The notes below the pieces were generated by a model. It was given only the letters and a program-made list of their open reading frames with translations. It did no database searches and had not been told where the DNA came from. From NCBI GenBank assembly GCA_963457665.1, contig OY735219.1, forward strand, positions 40,058,477-40,122,476: a DNA stretch of 64,000 nt, written 5' to 3'. The stretch is from Thysanoteuthis rhombus. Its lineage: Eukaryota; Mollusca; Cephalopoda; Oegopsida; Thysanoteuthidae. This document shows, piece by piece, positions 59,008 to 64,000 of this stretch (position 1 is the first letter of the stretch; every line of letters begins with the position of its first letter). The translations under genes were made by a program, and so were the position numbers.

Positions 59008-59390
59008 GAGGAGGTGCAGAGTGGCATTATGGTTACTGGCACAGAAAAATGGATCAGCAGACTAAGTTCTAGTTTTGGCCAGGGCTGTTTATATTCTCTT
59101 TGTACGAATGTCCTTGTAGAAGGCAAGAATCAAATTTTCTCCCCAGCTATGGCTAAATAGAAGAGCAGCTGGAGCCCTTTAGCCCTGTAAGACAGTCCAT
59201 CTGAAAGAAAAAAACTACTGTTTGACAGTCACCATGCTGGTTCCAAGCTGTGTTACAGGAGGGGAGTTGGGTGTGGAGCTGACAACCCCACTCTGTAAAA
59301 AGTCCACTTGCTACTGGAAGTGCAGGGGGCTTGTGGCCCTATGCTCCACAAGGAGTCTATCATGAATAAGCATTACAAACAAACATTTTC
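59008..59390 (+). repeat. SINE-like family U, most complete copy
   Basis: Begins GTGCAGAGTGGCATTATGGT with a possible A box, and AAGTTCTAGTTTTGGCC could be a B box. A GC-richer body follows (CTCCCCAGCTATGGCTAAAT, GTAAGACAGTCCATCTGAAA, GACAACCCCACTCTGTAAAA). It ends ATTACAAACAAAC. It lies exactly between the two direct-repeat arms. Confidence 0.65.
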
Positions 59391-59534
59391 AATATATCTG
59401 AGAGGATGAAAAACAACAAATATTAGAAAAGAAAAATTTATTGTTTTGAATCCCTCGTAACTTTTGGGCTACAATGTATTTTTCAGTGTAAGATTGTCCA
59501 ATATTTATCGAATGAATTTCATCTTTTCTATTGA
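59391..59534. repeat. Right arm of 140-bp direct repeat
   Basis: Collinear with 58868-59007 with about ten substitutions and one 4-bp insertion (TAAG near 59489). Confidence 0.9.
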
Positions 59535-60651
59535 ATGGAATCTATCCATTTAAAAGTTATACATGCAAATTAGTATGAATGAATTAATAATTTTATGGTT
59601 ATATACCCTATCTGAATCCTGATGCAACCCCAAAATTTCAATGGATTGGTCCATGCAAAATAGATTAACATTGCTAAAAAATTAATATAAAGTTTTAATG
59701 AAACGATACAGTCTATTGTGATATAATAATGAACAATACACCTCTGAAAAGCTGGTTGTTTGAAACTAGAATGAAAGAAAAAAAGACTGTGTAAGATATT
59801 GAAAGAAATGCTTAATGTTAAGTGGAGACTTGAAAAAATACTTGAGATTAGGATATTTAAATTGATAGAAAAATGAATTACCTAATAAAATAGTTTTGGG
59901 CTCCTTCATGCTGATTCATTCATGAATAAATCAGCTATTTTTTTACGGTTATATGCTAGTGTTGTACATAAACATAAAATATCTTTTTTTAAATCAAGAT
60001 TATTCATTCTGTGTTTTGTATTATTCTAATGTGCTGTACTTTTTCTATTTCTTGGTTATCATTTAGTGTCTTTAGAGATAAGGGCCATTTATATCAGCTT
60101 GCAGATTGAAAAAGAAAATGTAGGTGTTAACAGAATCAAACATTTACACATAGATTTTTTCAGTAATTTCTATTTTATAACCAAGGTGATAAATTATTGA
60201 ACTTCGATAAGATTTTTTTTGTGAAGACTGGAAATAGATTATTGTTTTACATATTTTGTCAAAACTGCATGATTTTTTTTTGATAGTGGTTGGGGGGTAG
60301 TCTTCCAACCTTTTTGTATCACAGTGATAGTAACCTACTCTTTCTTACATTCTATAAAAATTTTTTCTCACACAAGGGAAAAACTGACAAAGCCCCCTCA
60401 CCTGTTGTACAGTCGTTTGGAGCATTTTTGAAGATTGGCGCGACACCTTTTCAACTGTCTTTTAACTCTTTAGTCTCCATGTGTGACAAAAGCAGAATCT
60501 CAATGTTTTATTATGCTTTGATTCTAAAATAAAAGTAACAATTTATATACTTCCTCTGAGACTTTAGCATCCTTATGTTTTGATTTTTAATACTCGATAA
60601 AAATGTACAATGAATCTAAAATTATTTGGTATGTGTCTGTATGCCTTTTTA
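59535..60651. other. Unassigned 1.1-kb stretch
   Basis: An 80-codon plus-strand frame (60290-60532) reads somewhat coding-like (KGKTDKAPSPVVQSFGAFLK). It has no start context, splice site or recognised motif. Confidence 0.25.
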
Positions 60652-60811
60652 GAGACTGTCAGTTAACACTGTCACCAAAACTGCCAATATAGGTTTCTTC
60701 AGTTTTAAAGTTGGTCTGATCAACTGACTGGCTGGCTGGCTATGTATGTATTTATGTATAATGTATACAGATTACACCTATGGATCTAGAGGGCTGGAAA
60801 TTTGAATATTT
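60652..60811 (-). repeat. R500-A copy, tail part, interrupted by RTE
   Basis: AGAGACTGTCAGTTAACACT to GAGGGCTGGAAATTTGAATA, then an RTE tail begins. Confidence 0.85.
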
Positions 60812-61243
60812 CATAATCCTAATCATCAGCCTTTTAGCATCTGTTGTTGGACATGGATCTTCACCAAGATTTGCCAGACCTCTCTCTTATGGTCATTGCG
60901 GAACCAATACTTTCTGAAATCATGTAGCTCATATCACCATCTTATATTCTGCCAGCTATGGTTTTGCATGTTATCTCTGTGAATCCATGTTATGAGTTGT
61001 GATGTCCAATGGTTGTTTGACATTCTTACAATATGACCAGCCCATTGCCACTTGAGTTTTCTGATGGATTCTATGATATCTCCGACTCCTGTTTTTTCCC
61101 TAGTATACTGAGTTACCTTGTGATCTCTCTACGTGATGTTAAGCATGCTTCTCAGTTTGAGGATCAGTTCTTTGGTTAGGTTCCATGTTTGAGCTCTATA
61201 GGTGACTATTGGGAAGACACATTGGCTGTATACACTTCTTTGA
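60812..61243 (-). mobile_element. RTE LINE 3' part nested in R500
   Basis: Short AATCCTAATCATCAG tail, then antisense RTE: GTTGTTGGACATGGATCTTC, TATGAGTTGTGATGTCCAAT, ATGACCAGCCCATTGCCACT, and GACTATTGGGAAGACACATT. Truncated at TATACACTTCT. Confidence 0.88.
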
Positions 61244-61480
61244 ACACCTTCTTAAAGAAGTAACCCAATGAAAAATGGACTTGGAAGAGCACCGATCATG
61301 AAACCAAGAACAAAACAGACTACATCCTCACTGAGAAAAGCGACACCAAGTCCTAAATCAAGTCAATGTTGGAAGCAACCACAGAATGATAAGATGTGAA
61401 ATCCGAATTAATGCCCAGAAAGGACGCAGAAAAATATTTCACATCAAACAGCAACTACTCTTTGCTATATTTGCTATATC
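61244..61480 (+). mobile_element. RTE endonuclease segment, inverted relative to the 3' part
   Basis: The plus strand reads WTWKSTDHETKNKTDYILTE and, in another frame, VGSNHRMIRCEIRIN. This is the C-terminal end of the AP-type endonuclease domain, with the SDH/SNHR catalytic-histidine motif. It is the only endonuclease sequence in the window. Orientation is opposite to the adjoining RTE 3' part, as in twin-primed insertions. Confidence 0.75.
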
Positions 61481-61481
61481 T

Positions 61482-61717
61482 ACAAAAATAGATCTTTGAA
61501 AATTCACCGATTAAATAGTTTTTTGTCCCTTAGTTTGTGTCTAGTAGCATTTACAGTTGTTTTTTGGAAATCTGGACTTTTTTAGTGACCACTGCCTAAC
61601 AAAAGAGAGAAAAGTAACTGATTCATTGATCCCTTTTTTTTTTCAGAATCTTAAAATGGTCTCCTAAGATGGCATGCTGCCACAAAACAGTTTCTATTGA
61701 TTGACTAACCAGACCTG
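61482..61717 (-). repeat. R500-A copy, head part
   Basis: Resumes at CTACAAAAATAGATC and runs to ATTGATTGACTAACCAGACC. Completes the copy begun at 60652. Confidence 0.83.
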
Positions 61718-61898
61718 ATTTTTTTTTTACTCACTCCCCCTAATGTTAGAACCTGGTTATGGTTATCTATTTTCAATCTATAAGCCCAATCACAATAACT
61801 TGTAATGCTTTTTTCATTATTGGAAATCTTTGGTTGACAACATTCCATACAGATTCATTTTTAGATAGATATTATGATTCATTTTGTATTTGTATAAA

Positions 61899-62370
61899 GA
61901 CCCAAAATCCCATTAGTCATAAAAAGAAGGGAATACAACCAGTGTGACTTCCTAATAGTCACTTATGGAGCTGAAACATGAAACCTAATCAAAAGATCAA
62001 CTGACCCTCAAACTCAGAACCATGCAAAGTGTACATGAGAGAATCATGCTCAACATCGCATCAAGAGATCACAAGACGGCACAGTATATTAGAGGAATAA
62101 CATGTCAGAGACATCATAGAATCCATTAGGAAACTTAAATGGCAATGGGTCAGTCATGTAGCAAAAAAGGCTGTCAAGTGCTGGACATCATGACTCACAA
62201 CGCGGATCCCCAGATATCACATGCAAAACTGTGGCTGACAGAAAATAAAATGGCATGATGAACTAGACGAGTTCAAAAAGTACTGACTCCATAATACCCA
62301 CAGTAAAGAGGTCTGGTGAATTTTGGGATAGGCATATATCCAATGATATATTCTAAAAGGCTGATGATTA
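61899..62370 (+). mobile_element. RTE LINE 3' fragment, old
   Basis: ATCCCATTAGTCATAAAAAG, TAGTCACTTATGGAGCTGAA (YGAET tract), ATCATAGAATCCATTAGGAA, GAACTAGACGAGTTCAAAAA. The tail is reduced to GATGATTATGAGAATGATGG. Strongly CpG-depleted and frame-broken. Confidence 0.87.
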
Positions 62371-62394
62371 TGAGAATGATGGATAAAGATTATC

Positions 62395-62590
62395 ATTAGT
62401 GTATGCCTGAGTTTATGTTACTGGTATAGAAAATGGAATTGGTGAGCTGAGTTAAAATTCTTGCTGAGACTGTTTGCCTTCAGTTCACACTAATTCCACT
62501 TGGGAACAGTTTGAATCTGTTTTCCCATCTATGGGTAAAAAAAAACAGTGCAGACTGGGCTCTCTAGACTTGGTATGAAACTTGTCTGAA
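62395..62590 (+). repeat. SINE-like family U, diverged fragment
   Basis: TGTTACTGGTATAGAAAATG and a GAGCTGAGTTAAAATTCTTG stretch parallel the start of 59008-59390. Similarity fades after 62540. Confidence 0.45.
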
Positions 62591-63215
62591 CTTAAAAACC
62601 TATGAGCAAAAGTAGCAAAATATACGTGTGTCGGGTTTTTAATCTCAATCTGTGAAAACCCACACTCTAAGATGATTGACGTGCTGCCTGAAGAACCAAT
62701 CAGACCTACAATCCAGGATAAAGATTTTTAGTTGAAATCTATGAGCAGACATATGCACTGAGCTGATTTTTTCTCATCTCATCTCCACTACTCTCATTTC
62801 ATTCATGTATAATTTTCACAGGAATTAACAAACAATCCATATGAATTACCCAACAAACACACATCCTTTTATCTATTCTTGGTTATGTTGGCAAATTTTC
62901 ATTCAGGCTCACACGATTCAGAAAAATTAATCCAATCATTCCATCTTCCTCAATGGAATGATTATATATCATATCTATATTGTATTCGTATACAGATTCT
63001 TATAATTTTATGTATGTTTATGTACGTACCTCTTGTTTATTTGCCTTCATTAACTATCACGTGCATTCAAACACTGTACTGTAAACAGTTCTTATCTCAC
63101 ATTTGATAGCAAGTTATATTCAAACTTTTGACTCCATAGTTGTAGCTTCATGTCATACTATATTTACTGCCATGAATAAATACTTGTAATTAACATGAAT
63201 CACTGCATATCAAAT
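62591..63215. other. Unassigned stretch
   Basis: No family or exon recognised. Confidence 0.3.
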
Positions 63216-63346
63216 CACCGTAGCCTCGAAAATTATCAGCCCGACCAACCAGCCAAGTGGGTTACAGAGGAATAACTGTAACACCATAAATGGTCTGCTT
63301 GACCAAACTGCCAAGTTGGCTACTTATTATTCTCTCTTGCTCGCTT

Positions 63347-63385
<39 letters not shown>

Positions 63386-63640
63386 GGAATGTGTATCCGT
63401 GCACTCATGGTCATATTTTGGGGGCTGCAAGAATGAGATTGATAATTTTTATGAGTATACCACCAGGCACCATCTAAAAATGTTTTTTTTTGTTTTTACA
63501 AAAAGTGCTCCTCGGGAATTCTTGGACTAACTATGTCCAAATCTTGTGCCGATACTTTCTAAATGATTTTAGATAAGAGATTTTGCAAAGATAATTTTAG
63601 ATAATTATTTCTGGTACACACGCGGGCTATGGTGATTCAT
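63216..63640 (+). repeat. Repeat family T, longest copy
   Basis: The start module CAACCAGCCAAGTGGGTTAC is repeated in diverged form at about 63300 (CAAACTGCCAAGTTGGCTAC). A (TG)n tract (63351-63381), ACCAGGCACCATCTAAAAAT, TCTTGTGCCGATACTTTCTA, and AGATAATTATTTCTGGTACA follow. Confidence 0.72.
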
Positions 63641-64000
63641 TCATGCCAGGTATGGATATTACATGTTTTTTTCTTCCAATAGATAGAATTGTTTCATGGG
63701 TGTTATTAAAATTTGCTTTTCAATGCATGTACAGGTTGTACCCCTCTAAACTGCTGCTCTGTGGTCTAGCAATTCCCATGACCTGGCACGTCTTGAATAT
63801 GACACCATTAGTTTGTGCATCTGCCACTAGAGCTCTTCAATTTGATTTCAAACTGTGGTTAGAACCATGATTTAGCGGTTTATAAACTGTCTTGTTAAAA
63901 AGAATGTTAAAAAAAAATTACCACCGCTTGAAACCGAATCAAAGAACTCTGTTTGACAGCTTTCGATGTTTATTTTATCATAAATTTCAACACGTAATTA
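63641..64000. other. Unassigned end of window
   Basis: A 75-codon plus-strand frame (63643-63870) has no recognised motif. Nothing else seen. Confidence 0.25.

Overview
This window looks like repeat-dense, AT-rich, non-coding DNA (intergenic or intronic) from an animal genome. No complete host gene is visible, and none of the longer open frames reads as an intact protein gene. The recognisable protein-coding sequence is retrotransposon debris: RTE-clade LINE fragments (endonuclease and reverse-transcriptase motifs, GAT/ATG-repeat tails) and two different Penelope-like elements (PLEs). The 5S rRNA-derived and tRNA-derived SINEs point to a metazoan. The 5S-like heads (CACTGGTTCT, GATCACC, AAGTTAAGCAA) resemble invertebrate rather than vertebrate 5S rRNA. 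A mollusc (for example a cephalopod) or a cnidarian would fit, but the window does not settle this.

The dominant component is an interspersed repeat that I do not recognise, called R500 here. I count about 29 copies or fragments of the main form (R500-A) and 4 of a form with a different tail (R500-B), on both strands, covering about 12 kb or nearly a fifth of the window. R500 runs from a head (CAGGTCTGGTTAGTCACTC, AGAAACTGTCA, then GATCAATT and TTAGCATAAACTTACATTG blocks) to a tail ending TTGACAGTTTTGGTTGACAG then TTTCTAAT. Head and tail carry an 11-bp subterminal inverted repeat. Several copies lie head-to-tail, and others are interrupted by younger insertions.

Layout: 1-9 kb, R500 copies, a 5S-derived SINE, TA microsatellites and an RTE tail. 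9-18 kb, more R500 (including a three-copy tandem array), a 38-bp minisatellite, a rearranged RTE piece inside a 68-bp duplication, and an RTE tail between inverted arms. 18-24 kb, a second 5S-derived SINE and a 1.15-kb RTE. 23.9-29 kb, a nest of a 2.1-kb PLE, a MITE-like piece, tRNA-derived SINEs and two RTE lineages. 30-37 kb, R500 with an RTE inside it, a terminal-inverted-repeat element and a dense cluster of TA microsatellites. 37-50 kb, RTE, R500, a good short splice-flanked candidate exon (40967-41028), a PLE folded onto an inverted copy of itself, and a SINE nested in R500. 50-64 kb, a young RTE insertion with an 11-bp target-site duplication, more R500, a SINE between 140-bp direct repeats, and a 5'-inverted RTE inside R500.

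The elements can be layered in time by nesting: R500 is the older substrate and RTE and SINE copies cut into it. Older RTE copies have lost CpGs that the young copy keeps, which suggests germline CpG methylation. All coordinates and families come from reading by eye; boundaries are usually good to 5-20 bp, and organism and family names are inference except where a motif is cited.
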